From NCBI GenBank assembly GCA_964036195.1, contig OZ038458.1:9003832-9067831 (forward strand): a stretch of 64,000 nucleotides of DNA, written 5' to 3'. The stretch comes from Sphaerolaimus hirsutus (taxonomy: Eukaryota > Nematoda > Chromadorea > Monhysterida > Sphaerolaimidae). Below the pieces are notes generated by a model, which saw only the letters and a program-made list of their open reading frames with translations, searched no databases and was not told where the DNA came from. This document shows positions 45,551-60,515 of this stretch, in pieces (positions within the stretch are counted from its first letter, which is position 1; the number at the start of each line of letters is the position of its first letter). Made by a program: the position numbers and the translations under genes.

Positions 45551-46896
45551 AAAGCGTCCGCCAGCGACAAGTCGTTCGTGTCGTCGGTGCTGCGTCGCGG
45601 CCAGGTCGTATTGGCCGACCAGCAGAGACGCGCCGATCTGTGGCGCCTGCGCGAGTACTGCATGCGGCACGGGCCCGACGTGCTGCCGAGGCTATTGCAC
45701 ACGGTCAATTGGGCTGATAGAGCCTATGTGGCGCAGGTGAGCGACGTTTGGTTGTGTGGTCATTTCGAGTGCGTCGTGGCATGATACACAGTCTGTAGAT
45801 AAACACAGCAATTATGACCAATGCAGGTCAATGCAGCAGTAAATCGGATAATTCTGATAGCTTTTGAGTCTTGTACTGTGCTGACACTACGGTCGATTTT
45901 CACACGATTTTATTTTTTTGGGAAGTTTTTTCTCCGAAACATCGGGTTTTAAACATATTTTTTCTGATCTTTTCTACACCGAAGTTGTTTGGATATTCCA
46001 ACCCTCAAAATCCCACCGCACCCACTGGCAGATGTACGTGCTGCTGGAGCGCTGGCCGCTGGTGGTGCCCGACGTGGCGCTGGAGCTGCTCGACCACACC
46101 AACCCGGACAGGTCGGTGCGCGCCTACGCGGTGAGGGCTTTGGACGCGAACCTGTGCGACGATCGACTCACGCTGTATTTGATGTCCTTGGTGCAGGTGT
46201 GTGGGGAAGGATGTTTAATAAGTCGATTGTATCGTATGGGTGACATGCGGAAAGAAGCGAAAAACGGAAACGGAAAAGATACAAATTTCAGATGCCAAAA
46301 TACCTAAAAAGGGAAATTTTTCTCCTGGAAACTATGAAATGGTACTGTTATTTAGGTCCCACACACGCTAGTTGACGCCAAAATTAGCGTCAACTCAGAG
46401 TCAACTGGTCAAAAATTCAATTGTCTCTGAGCCATTTACAATATGTATCCAAAAAATCCCCTTCTTTCATTCTACATCAATCGACTTCTCAATATTTCTT
46501 AATCAACACAGGTAAAAAATTAAAAATAGTTATACTTAAAACAGTTGACTCTGAGTTGACTCAATCGACTTCTAAAAAGTAGCGTCAACCACCGTGTGGA
46601 GCGCCTTATTCACTGTTATTTTAAGTTTTATATCCGCCTTCGTACTGATACAGTACTCTATGGACTAAAATCTACCCCATGCATAGGTGCTGCGCTACGA
46701 GGCTTTCCACGCATCCGAGTTGGCCCGTCTACTGCTGCGACGGGCTCTGTGCAACCAGCGCGTGGGCCACATGTTTTTCTGGCTGCTGCGTGCCGAGTTG
46801 GCAACTTGCCCACAAGGTGTCTATACACGGTTCGGTCTGCTGCTGGAGGCTTTCTGCAGAGGCTGCGGACCCTACTTGCAGTCGTTGTTGAAGCAG
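45551..46896 (+). CDS. PI3K: PI3K exons 13-15: helical (PIK accessory) domain
   Basis: Exons 45551-45736, 46032-46196 and 46687-46896, all phase 0. They encode the helical scaffold: LWRLREYCMRHGPDVLPRLL, ALELLDHTNPDRSVRAYAVR, LCDDRLTLYLMSLVQ, VLRYEAFHASELARLLLRRA, NQRVGHMFFWLLRAEL and YTRFGLLLEAFCRGCGPYL. These align block for block with the p110 helical domain, which contacts p85 and positions the kinase lobe. Confidence 0.92.
46350..46605. repeat. CTAGTTGACGC inverted-repeat element
   Basis: CACACGCTAGTTGACGC and GCGTCAACCACCGTGTG ends with internal GTCAACTC copies. Relatives at 59470-59660, 60737-60898 and 61350-61590. Confidence 0.7.
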
Positions 46897-47149
46897 GTCA
46901 GCGAGCAGTCGGGTGCTTTTGTTTTGATCGTGTGCTGGTTTAGTGTTTGGTGGGGATTTTGGCTGTCATTCATAGGGTTCGCACGATATTTCGTATTTAA
47001 TATCGAGCAGTTTTACAAACTATAGATATCAAAAATACTGGAAAAGCATCGAAAACAGAAATTAAAAAGTACAACCGTCCCAACCCTCCTTCCAACCACA
47101 ATCTTCAATCGCACACAGCGTTCATGTATCCAATTCTATACCTCTTCAG

Positions 47150-50428
<3,279 letters not shown>

Positions 50429-51033
50429 TCGATTGGTAATAAGGTATATTGGTAAATTGGCCAAATCACCTGTAAAATGACAAATTTGAGACAGTTTACA
50501 TAAATACATCTGTCGTGGGACATAGCAATTTTCATACGCATGATTCTATTTTACTGACAGCCTAAAATTTGGTACCAGACAGTGTGCGGGATGTTCCTGC
50601 TTAATAGTTCGTTTTTGGATGTGCTTTGGATGTCGGGCAGTTGGCCAAAAATTTGATTCTGAAATGTTTGACGAGGGCCAAATATTTGCCGTTGTTTCTC
50701 ATAAGATGATCAGGTATGCGATGGTTATTTGCCATTGAATGCCAACATTGATAACGACGGAAAATTTATCGAAGGTTACGTCGAAAGTGTTGAATCTGAT
50801 TATTGTATTCACCGTGTTCATCGCTAGTCTGCTTTGATCGTTGTGCATTTCCTTCTAGTCGTGGTACAATTGTGGATACATAAATAATTTACCTATGTGT
50901 AGTGGTAGAATTTTGTTTGGAGTCTGCATTCCGTCTGAGTATAATATTTCTCTATTGCCCAATGTGAGTGTTGTGAAGCCACCTTTCCCCCCCTGTATCT
51001 ATATTTAAATGCCATTTACATTCAGCCCCCCCT

Positions 51034-51608
51034 AGGGTTCAAACGGGATCCCGATCCCGATCCCGAAATCCAAAAATACCAATCCCGATCCCGATCCCGA
51101 AACCCCAATCCCGATCCCGATCCCGATCCCGAAATCCAAAAATACCAATCCCGATCCCGATCCCGAAAACTTTCAAATCCCGATCCCGATCCCGAGAATC
51201 TCGCAAGTCCGGGATCCCGATCCCGGAAAAAAAATAGTGGAAATTATAAAAAGTGCAAAAATGACATTTTTGTGTGCAAAAATGTGAACGCAAACCCCAA
51301 GCGTCCATTTTATGTCACTTTTCTGGCATCCAACAGTGTTTTGAGACCTTTATGAACAACTGTGAATGCCAGAACGGTGACGAAAATTTCTATCCCTAGA
51401 CCCCAATCCCGATCCCGAAAAAATGCCAATCCCGATCCCGATCCCGATCCCGTGACCCCAATCCCGGCCAATCCCGATCCCGATCCCGATCCCGAAATCT
51501 CAAAATACCAATCCCGATCCCGATCCCGAAACCCCAATCCCGATCCCGAAATCTCAAAAAGTGAATCCCGATCCCGATCCCGAAAAGTCAATCCCGTTTG
51601 AACCCTAG
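51034..51608. repeat. Family A (GGGATC) element
   Basis: Complete: AGGGTTCAAACGGGATCCCG to CCCGTTTGAACCCT, with long pure hexamer arrays at both ends and a core shared with 36740-36870 and 37390-37500. Confidence 0.88.
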
Positions 51609-52160
51609 CCCCCCCCCAGTTTTTGTAAATACGCCCTTGGTGTAGTAGTGCTTTTTTTCACTTCTCCATTTTTGTAGAAAAGCGGCGCGCACCGCTTTTC
51701 GCTTATTATCCATCCCAATAAATAAATGAGTTGATGCAAATATGTATGTTCACCTAAACTGCGCCACAAAAATTGCGACTTGTTTTCAAAATGATATTGT
51801 ATCGGCGGCCATTAGGGTTGGGAACCCGAACCGACCCGAGAACCGAGAACAGGAACCGAGAATTTTGAAATTCCCAACCCTGGTGCCCATCGCTAATTTC
51901 ATTTAGTTTAGTGCTTAATTGTGGAAATTAACTAAGTGTATCGTTGTTGCTATGCCGGACGCACCTGCTAAGGTAAGGTGCGATTAGCATTCTAAAAATG
52001 TCGGGAGATTTATATTTGTAAGTATCAGAAAATCTTATATTTTTTTGTTTCTCCAAGTTTTTCCAGAGTGATTTTTTTTTATTGACGAGAAGGAAATTAA
52101 TATTTAATGAATACCTAGTTATATTTTTTCACTCATTCTTTGGTGACTCTTGCAGCTGAG

Positions 52161-53705
52161 GCGCTCCACACGCTGGAAACGCTGGAATGTCAACTGGTTT
52201 GGAGTCAACTCATTTTGGCTGAATTTAGGTAGCAGGATTATTTTCAAGTGCATATGAAGGGTGTGCTTCTAAATGTACCGATCTACAAAAAATCGATTTT
52301 GAGATAATCGCAATTGAAAGTTTGGAGTATGCAATACCCATACATGGGTATTGGGTATGGGAATTTTGGGTATGGGTATTTCATTTCGGCCATATTGTTG
52401 GGTATCCACATGCATGGGTATAATCATTGTTTATACACATAACACTAGCTAGGTATATAACATTTGGTGAATTGTATTTTTTGTAGTACAGTACATTTTA
52501 AAGGAACAAATTGGTAATAGCATGTAGATCGGTACCTTTTAAAGCACAAAATCAGATAGATGTAGATCGGTACTTTGACCCATAGTAAATAAGCACAAAT
52601 TGAGTTTTTGCTGCTGATGATGCCGAGCTGACATCGGTACTTTTAGAAGCACAAAAAATAAAGTGCAGATCGGTACATTTAGAAGTACAATTTTGACAAA
52701 TGTGTGTAGATCGGACTTTAAAAATACAAAAGCTGAAAAAGCTTGTAGATCGGTACTTTAAAAATTTCAGAAACTGTATTTTGCGATTTTTTTGCTTTTT
52801 TCGACCCCTCATATCTCAAAATTGAATTTCGCACCCCCCACATATTACCGTATTGGCTTGTTTTGAGTGCCATGCTTGAATTGAGTGCCATGCTCGAATA
52901 CAGTGCCAGGGTAACCGCCTTATGAAACAATACAGTGCCATGCTTGAATTGAGTGCCCCCCCACACCTAAGTAATAGAAGCAAACATGACGCGGGAAACG
53001 CAGTACGTTCAAAAACGTTACTGCATGCGAGTGGCTTCTGCTCTGTCGCTTCTGTTGTTTAAAAAATCCAGTCGTTGTTGTATCTAATTGACGCAGCTGT
53101 TGCAATTACATCATAATTACGCAGCTGGAATCGATATACGTACCAAAATATGTATATCGATGTCTATAATGGAATAGAAATGCCTTACCAAATAATACAG
53201 TACCATGCTCAAATTGAGTGCCATGCTCGAATTGAGTGCCACTGTAATGACGTTGTGAAAAAATACAGTGCCCGGGATTCAAAACAAGCCAATACGGTAT
53301 ATATATTTTTGAAGCGCATTTTTATGGGGACCCCAAAAATGGTTTTACTCAAATTTGAAAAATTTGTAGATCGGTACTTTTAGAAGCACACCCTTCATAT
53401 GTGGCAATGTCGAAAAGGAATCAATATTGCCGTGTGTATTTGAACAAGGTTTCGCGACCCATAAACTTAAATCTTGATGAAAACCATTCGACCAGTTGAC
53501 ATTGGGATGTCAACTGATGTCGACTGCACCACCCGGGTTTCATCAAGATTTCAGTTTATGGGTTCCGAAACCATGTTCAAATGCACATGGTAAATTGATT
53601 TCGTTTCGACATTGCCACATGTGCACTTGAAATTGCCATGCAACCAAAATTGAGCTAAAATCGAGTTGACACTGAATCCAGTTGACATTCCACCGTCTGG
53701 AGCGC
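52161..53705. mobile_element. GCGCTCCA element inserted in a coding exon, with two nested elements
   Basis: Terminal repeats GCGCTCCA and TGGAGCGC with a 5-bp duplication CTGAG (52156-52160 and 53706-53710). Nested inside is an element bounded by CATATGAAGGGTGTGCTTC and its inverse (about 52250-53400). Inside that is one bounded by TACCGTATTGGCTTGTTTTG and its inverse (52846-53299). The middle element carries repeated GTAGATCGGTACTTT units. Confidence 0.85.
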
Positions 53706-54599
53706 CTGAGCCGCCGCCATACACACCTGCGCATCACCAGCCCATCGTGTGCCCGCACAGAACGAATCAGTTGGTCCCCCAAAGTCTGCATTTACTTGGG
53801 CACACTTTCAATTTTGGCTTGGTGGCAAGCCCTTTGCGTTTCGGAAATGGCCAGTAAATACAGCATAGATGATGCGGTTGTGTTGTAACTTGTGGCCATT
53901 GTTTGTGGCGTATGCACATGTCACACTGCTCAAGGTGGTACATAAAGTTTTTGTAGGGTTTATTCAAATTTTGAGTAAATTTGCGCGGTAACAGATGCGG
54001 ATGTGACACATAACTTTAGAGGAATCAAAAATGTTTTTCTTAGAAAATACTGTTTCATTTATGTTTTTAATAAATAAAAAAGGGTGAAAGAGCGACATAA
54101 GAGTTGGTATGAGCGGGCAAATAGCTGTCATATGAAATTTATTTGAACAAAATCGGTCGAGAAATTAAAAAGTTACATGGATTTTCGTGCATACATTTGC
54201 TACCACACATCCGCATCTGTTCAATACCACGCAAATTTTTACACACGCTACAAAAATACTTATGCATACCATCTTTCATGGCGGTGTCAGATGTGGCCCA
54301 CACACAAGTTACAGCACAAGCGGATCATCTGTGTCATAAAATACTGACCATACCGAAAAGGCAAAGGGCTGTGCCGCCAACCCAAAATTTATTGAAAAAT
54401 TAATTGAATTGATGTGCCGCTGTCGCAGCGCAGCAAATCTTAACATACAACGTTGGGACCTCTGATCTATGCATCCCTGATCCTGATTCTTGATCTTGAT
54501 TCTGATCCCTAGTAAAACTAACGTCAAATCAGGCATCACAAAACCATTCCAAGCAGACTATGGTAGTGAACAAACAGACTAAAAGGTTACCAAGGGGAG

Positions 54600-55265
54600 G
54601 GTACTGATGAACATCTCCGCAATGAACATCCCCACCCAGGTATGAATGATCATCCTACAGTGCGAGATGTTCATTACCTCTCATGTATTGATGAATATCT
54701 TCAATGTACTGATGAACATCCCACTCCCCACGTATATTCAGTGCATGCGGTCAGATCTAAGCAGACAATGCGGATTATGTAGTACAAAGAGATAAGTGAG
54801 TGTAAGCCGTATTGTACTGTCAATCACTGAACGATTTGGCCTATAGGTAATGAACATAAATTTGTTCATTTGATATGACGTAAATACGATTATTTGTAAT
54901 TCAAAAAACTGCGACAAAAAATAATGAATGAAAAAATAAAGTGACTGAAGTTCACCTGAGATAAAACTCCCTTGCTCATGTCACTGCACGTTTGAAATTG
55001 ACGCCTGTTGCATGTGGTGTGCATTCCAAAAACGCCACAGATGGATGATTAATTAAGCTTTGAACTTTGACCGTTGCCGACATATTTAGGTTACAACAGA
55101 TGCACACGTCACGTGAGATGTTCATTGGTACATTAGCTTTTGTATGGTCATCAGGTGTTCAGCATTATTGACCGATGATCATCCACTATGTATGAATGAT
55201 CATCTGAACTGGATGTTCATCGGTGAAGATGTTCATTGCCGAGATGTTCATTGAGAATCTACCTT
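54600..55265. repeat. GATGAACATC inverted-repeat element
   Basis: Several GATGAACATC units on the left (54607-54720) face GATGTTCATTG units on the right (55200-55255). Confidence 0.65.
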
Positions 55266-56569
55266 ACCAAGCCACAGGCGGAGCTTGGGTTTTGCCAGAG
55301 TAAATAAGAAGTATTTAATTCATATTTATTTATATTTCCTGGGAGATTTTATTTGATTTTTAGAGATTTTCTTATATTTATGTTTATTTTCTGACAATCT
55401 TCTATTTTTTGAACGCTAGGCGCAATGTACACTTTTACCCTGTGTAGTTCCCCGATCATTACGTAAATGTTAAATATGTGCACCAAACAGCATAAGTATT
55501 TGATAGTAATGTAAGATCTTCAAATGAAATGACGGGTTCAAATTTATTTATTTTGGGTGTTGCTAGAGTTTTTTCCGGTGGTGTTTTTGTTTCTTATGGT
55601 GGCGTTTATACATGATGTTCATGTAGAAATGTACATAAACACACAGTACAATACCTTTTCTGTGAGAATAAATCAATAGAATTTACAAGTGGTCAATGTT
55701 TGCATCTTTGTTGTCGGAGATTTTCTATATATTTACCACTTCGCGCGTGCGTGACATCACATCACATGTGTGTTTCATCGAATGTATGCGCGAGGACGGA
55801 CATTTTGGTGATTTCTACGCATTATTATTTATACTCGAACTCATGGAATAAAATCGCGTCTTGCGCTGACCTATGCGATCTCATTTATTTTCGTGTACAC
55901 AAACACGTTCTTCTCGTGGACCTTTTCCTGTGAAACAGGACCATATTTGCATTCTGTTATATTCACACTGCTCGCTTTAAATTGTGTTTTACATTAGAGC
56001 AAGTCACCTTGCAATTCAGGGTGGTGCAGCTGCGCTCTGTTACAACAGCAAAAGTCACGGTTGTAAATATTGGCTGGCTGGAAGGTGAGCAGTAAAATTT
56101 TGCACGTTGTCATTTTTCGTTTCCGGATAAAGTATAAATGCTGGGCGTGTTCAAAAAAAGTTTGTAACCGTCATTTAACTGAAGGTTGCCAGTTTTGTGT
56201 GATATTTCTGTGTGTGAACCATTTTCTATACCGTCACGACCTTTTAAACCAGTTGAATCTGAAAAAGTACAAGCTTGCGGCCCCATCTTAACATTGTTTC
56301 AAAAATCTCAGGTAATTATACGTAGCTGGCAGTATTCCAAGGCCTTTATCACCATGGTGGACTTGAGTGGCTCGGGCGACCGCTACTCGCACAGCATCGA
56401 CAACACGATTTTTATTGCGCCTGCTATTATTATTTTGCTGTTTGTGGGTGAGTGGCTAAGGGGGCTGCAGGGGTATTCTAGATTTTGACCCTCCGGGGGC
56501 TCGGATAAAAAGCTGGGCGACCTCCGAGATTGATGTCTGGAAAAAATGGGGGGTGTGCGGGGGTTGATA

Positions 56570-57001
56570 TACCGTATTACCTCGAATTATCCCCCCCTTG
56601 AATTAACCCCCCCCCTCGAATTAACCCCCCCTCAAAATGGGCTGGGGAAATAATAACCCCCCCTCGAAATACCCCCCCCAAATACAGTGTAAACAGCATG
56701 TACACAACAAATACCACAGTGTGTGAACTGTATTATGCAGAACACACGTTAAAACCGATGACTGAGTGATGTTAGGGAATGGTTTATGTGTATATACAGT
56801 AGTATATGCCTATCAACACTCGTACGCCTCTGACAATGTTGTATTTTTCTACGTCTGAGCACAGGAAATTTTGTAAAATTTCTGGCGAAATAATAACCCC
56901 CCCCCCTCAATAACCCCCCCCCCTCGAATTAACCCCCCCCCCTCAAAATTAGCTGGCGAAATAATAAACCCCCATGGGGGTATTTCGAGGTAATACGGTA
57001 T
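56570..57001. repeat. Family B element
   Basis: TACCGTATTACCTCGAATTA and CGAGGTAATACGGTA ends with C-run body. Confidence 0.8.
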
Positions 57002-57282
57002 AGAATTTTCGAGGTGTGTAATTAAGAAAAGGGAGAACATTCGCTGAAAGTGGGTAAAAACGGGAGATATAAGCACAGTACTAACAATGGCTGAAAATAG
57101 GCGGTTAGACACCTGAACTAGTGATTTTGAAGGTGAAAATCTATAAAGAAGTATTAAAAATATAGATTTATAAAAATATATAAAAATTTCCGCAACAACC
57201 CCCCCCCCCTCCGTAGACAAATTTAGTCGTGTGTTAGTTTTCAGTGTATTAAGTATTTCACGCACAGTTCTTGCTGTGTGCC

Positions 57283-59137
57283 CAGGGACGTAGCCAGGAT
57301 TTTTTTAGCGCTGGGGGGGGGGGCGGATTGTATACGGACTACGGAGCATAGCAAATGAGGGCCGGCGCCCCCCCTAAAATTTAACCCCTGTAGTAAGAGA
57401 ATTGTGCCATGGCGCCGGCGCCATACGTAGGCGCCACTGTCGTTGGCGTTGGCGCCAAAAACCGCTATATCTTCCCGGACAAGTTCACCACCCAATTTTT
57501 TATTTCACTTCGGATGTAGTATCTCCGTCTATGGGGGTGTTATAAAGCTGAAACTTTGAATATATAAAGTTGTAATATTTACCCTCCTACTCTGCTTCAA
57601 TGGGGGGAGGTGGGGCGACTCACTGCAAGGTGGGTTGCCCTATACACGGCAATTTTTTTGGCGTTTTTGGTGTCCCAAACAAGTTCACCACCCACTTGGT
57701 TAGCTATACTTCGAGAGTCGTATCTCCAGCTGTGAGGCTGGTATAAAGCTGAAATTTGGGGGATGTTTTGCCAACAACCCCCTTACGATGCACCAGTGGG
57801 GCTGCCTACCAGCGACCCACTACAGTATGCGTTGCTGTGTTTACAGTTGTTCATTTTTATAAAAACAACCCACGTGTCCCAAACAAGTTTGCCACCCAAC
57901 TGCATTAAAAAAATGTTGTGAGAACATACCTGATATAAAATTGAGTCAGATTTGAACCGTAGTTCTGCTCATTCGAAATTTTTCAGTATGGCACACACCC
58001 CGTCCCATAAACAGCAGACTGAAAATTTCACTTTAAACCAATTTTTTGTTGCACACTTAAAAAGTTGGTTTACAAAGTTCACTAGGGAAGGGTCCAAGGT
58101 TCAAAGTTACATAAACAACATGCCCTCTAAAATGCCTCCATAAGGAAATTTATTTGGGGTGAATATTATGATGTAATAATCACATCATCACAGGAACAAA
58201 ATTTGACAAAATGTTCACTTTTTCATTCACCCCAAATAAATTTCCTTATGTATGCATTTTAGAGGTTATGTCGTTTACATAACTTTGAACCTTAAACCCT
58301 TCCCTACCAACCTTTGTAAACCAACTTTTTTAAGTTTGAAACAAAAAATTGGTTTAAAGTGAAATTTTCAGTCTGCTGTTTATGGGACAGGGTGGGTGCC
58401 TTACTGAAAAAATTTTTATGAGCAGAACTAGGGTTCAAAGCTTACTCAATTTTATATCAGGTATGTTCTGGCAACATTTTTTTATAATGCAGTTGGTTAA
58501 CGAACTTGTTTGGGAGACTTGGGTTGTTTTAAAAAATGAACAAATTTATATTCGGCAACCCATGCAGTAGTGGGCCGTTGGCGGCCACCCACTGGTCTAT
58601 TGTGAGAGGGGGTTGTTTGCAAGACATCCCCCGAATTTCAGCTTTCTACCGCCCTCACAGCTGGAGATATGGCCATCGTAGTGTAGCCAATCAAGTGGGT
58701 GGTGAACTTGTTTGGGACACCGAAAAAGCCACAAAAAATGTTTGCATATAGGGCGACCCACCCTGAAGTGAGTCGCCGCACATTCCCCCATTGATACGGA
58801 GTAGCGGGGTGTTAGGACTATATACCCACCAAATATTTACTTTATACCACTTGCATAGCCAGAGATATTGCATCTGAAGTGAAATAAAAAAATGGGTGGT
58901 GAACTTGGTCCGGGAAAAAATGGGTGGTCCGGGAAGGTGTTTATGTCTGCATTTCAGCGACGAGTACATATTCACAGGATTTGAGGCTGTCGCGACCGGT
59001 CAGCCAAAACGACCTGTTGCGTTAATGGAAAATGAATGAATTTTTTAACTGCCAACAATATCGTTTTTTTCTGGCATATTTTCTTGTCTGGCCCGGGAAC
59101 GGGGGGTGGCCGCCCCCTCCCCCTGGCGACGTTCTTG
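57283..59137. mobile_element. CAGGGACGTAGCCAGG element carrying a large palindrome
   Basis: Ends CAGGGACGTAGCCAGG and CCTGGCGACGTTCTTG; flanks TGTGTGCC and TGTGTACC match 7 of 8. It is split by the palindrome at 57471-58936. Confidence 0.75.
57471..58936. repeat. 1.47-kb fold-back palindrome
   Basis: The arms CTTCCCGGA...GGGGTGAAT (57471-58165) and ATTCACCCC...TCCGGGAAG (58224-58936) are near-perfect inverse copies, with a spacer of about 60 bp centred near 58195. No convincing frame. Confidence 0.9.
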
Positions 59138-59387
59138 TGTGTACCTATTTTCCAACCAAAACTTAATATTTTGACACTGTTGAACTCGAAAGGGCACTTG
59201 ACTTGACTCATTTTTGATGCTATCTTTCGCATTGAACGTAAATATTGACAAATAAAAGTATTTATCGTCCCGTTTCGCAGGACTGTGCACCTACAAGCTG
59301 GTGCAATCTTTACGGGACAAACGCGTGAAACAGGAGGAGAAGCGAAAAATCAAAATGGAGAAAAAGGGCAAGTCCAAGCTGAAGTGA

Positions 59388-60436
59388 TCCCTGCCTGTAT
59401 TCAGCAGACATCTAAATTGAGTATGTATGGTCTCGTTGCGAAATGTCTATTGAGTTCTGTTACAATGGGCCCACGCACACTAGTTGACATCAAAATTAGT
59501 GTCAACTAAGTTTTGGTTAGTTCACTTTCCTATGTGATAGAGCATCGGCGATTTTTTTATAGCGACAGTCAATTTCCATTGTGATTCTTTGAAAATAATT
59601 TTGTGTTATTTAGTTGACATTCAGTTGACACAAATTTGCGATGTCAACTAGAGTGTGTGGGCCAAATGTGCCCGTGGCGCGATGCAATCACGTGCTCTGA
59701 ATGATTTTTTTCCTATTACTTGTTGCTGTTGATATTGGCATGCAGTGCGCCACCGGCGGCAAATTGAGTTTCTTCCATTTTCGACCCACTGTTTGTGCTA
59801 TGCGTGTCTGAATGTTTTTGTTATAAATTTTCTCATCTCGATTTAATATTCTTCATTCATAATAAAGGGTTTGTTTCCATACACAGATTTTTTTATCTTC
59901 TTCACTTCCGCTATGATTATGATTCCCACAAATTCTTGTGATGTTGGTGAAGGAGGTTTTCACCCATTTTCTAAACATACCGTTTGGTTATATTGCATGT
60001 AACATCCTTCATGGTTCTGTGATAAAATTTTGGATGATTTCTGCTTGATATGTTTATGTATTTCTGTCGAGTTTCGTCTTAAAAGCTCTTTTCAAATCGT
60101 GTAGTAAATACCTATGGTCTACCTACATATATTGGTTTGTTGTGTGTATTGTTTACTTGACGAGGAGTATTCGTGAATTTTTATATTGCATCGAATAAAG
60201 TGGACCACCATAGCTTTTCATGTGTTTTTACATGCGAATTTACGCAAGAACACTCATTTACGATAACACTGATAAGCAAAATAGGTAACAGTCATTACAC
60301 AATTATCCAGCCTCTAATTACACGCCATAGTGATCTCAAAACGCTTGAAATTCCCTCACTCCTCGGTGCTCGCATGCTCAAATTCGACACGCCCGCTCCA
60401 AGCAACCATGCATCAGCACCTTCTAGCATGCATCCG
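59388..60436. other. 3' UTR and intergenic DNA before BBS9
   Basis: Holds a GTTGACA-type inverted-repeat element (about 59470-59660) and AT-rich sequence. The frame 60173-60589 overlaps the BBS9 leader and is probably not coding. Confidence 0.5.
59861..59866 (+). terminator. Candidate poly(A) signal of the membrane-protein gene
   Basis: AATAAA, 474 bp after the stop codon at 59385-59387, followed by a T-rich stretch. Confidence 0.4.
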
Positions 60437-60450
60437 GTTGCCATAGCAAC
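60437..60450 (+). promoter_or_regulatory. X-box (RFX site) upstream of BBS9
   Basis: GTTGCCATAGCAAC is a perfect palindromic-type X-box, 66 bp before the BBS9 start codon. RFX factors bind this motif to switch on ciliary genes, including BBS genes, in worms, flies and vertebrates. Confidence 0.85.
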
Positions 60451-60515
60451 CGTCTGTGCACTGCAAAACCCAGCCGCGGCGCTCGTGCCCCGTCCAAACG
60501 GGTCGTTGAAGCGGC

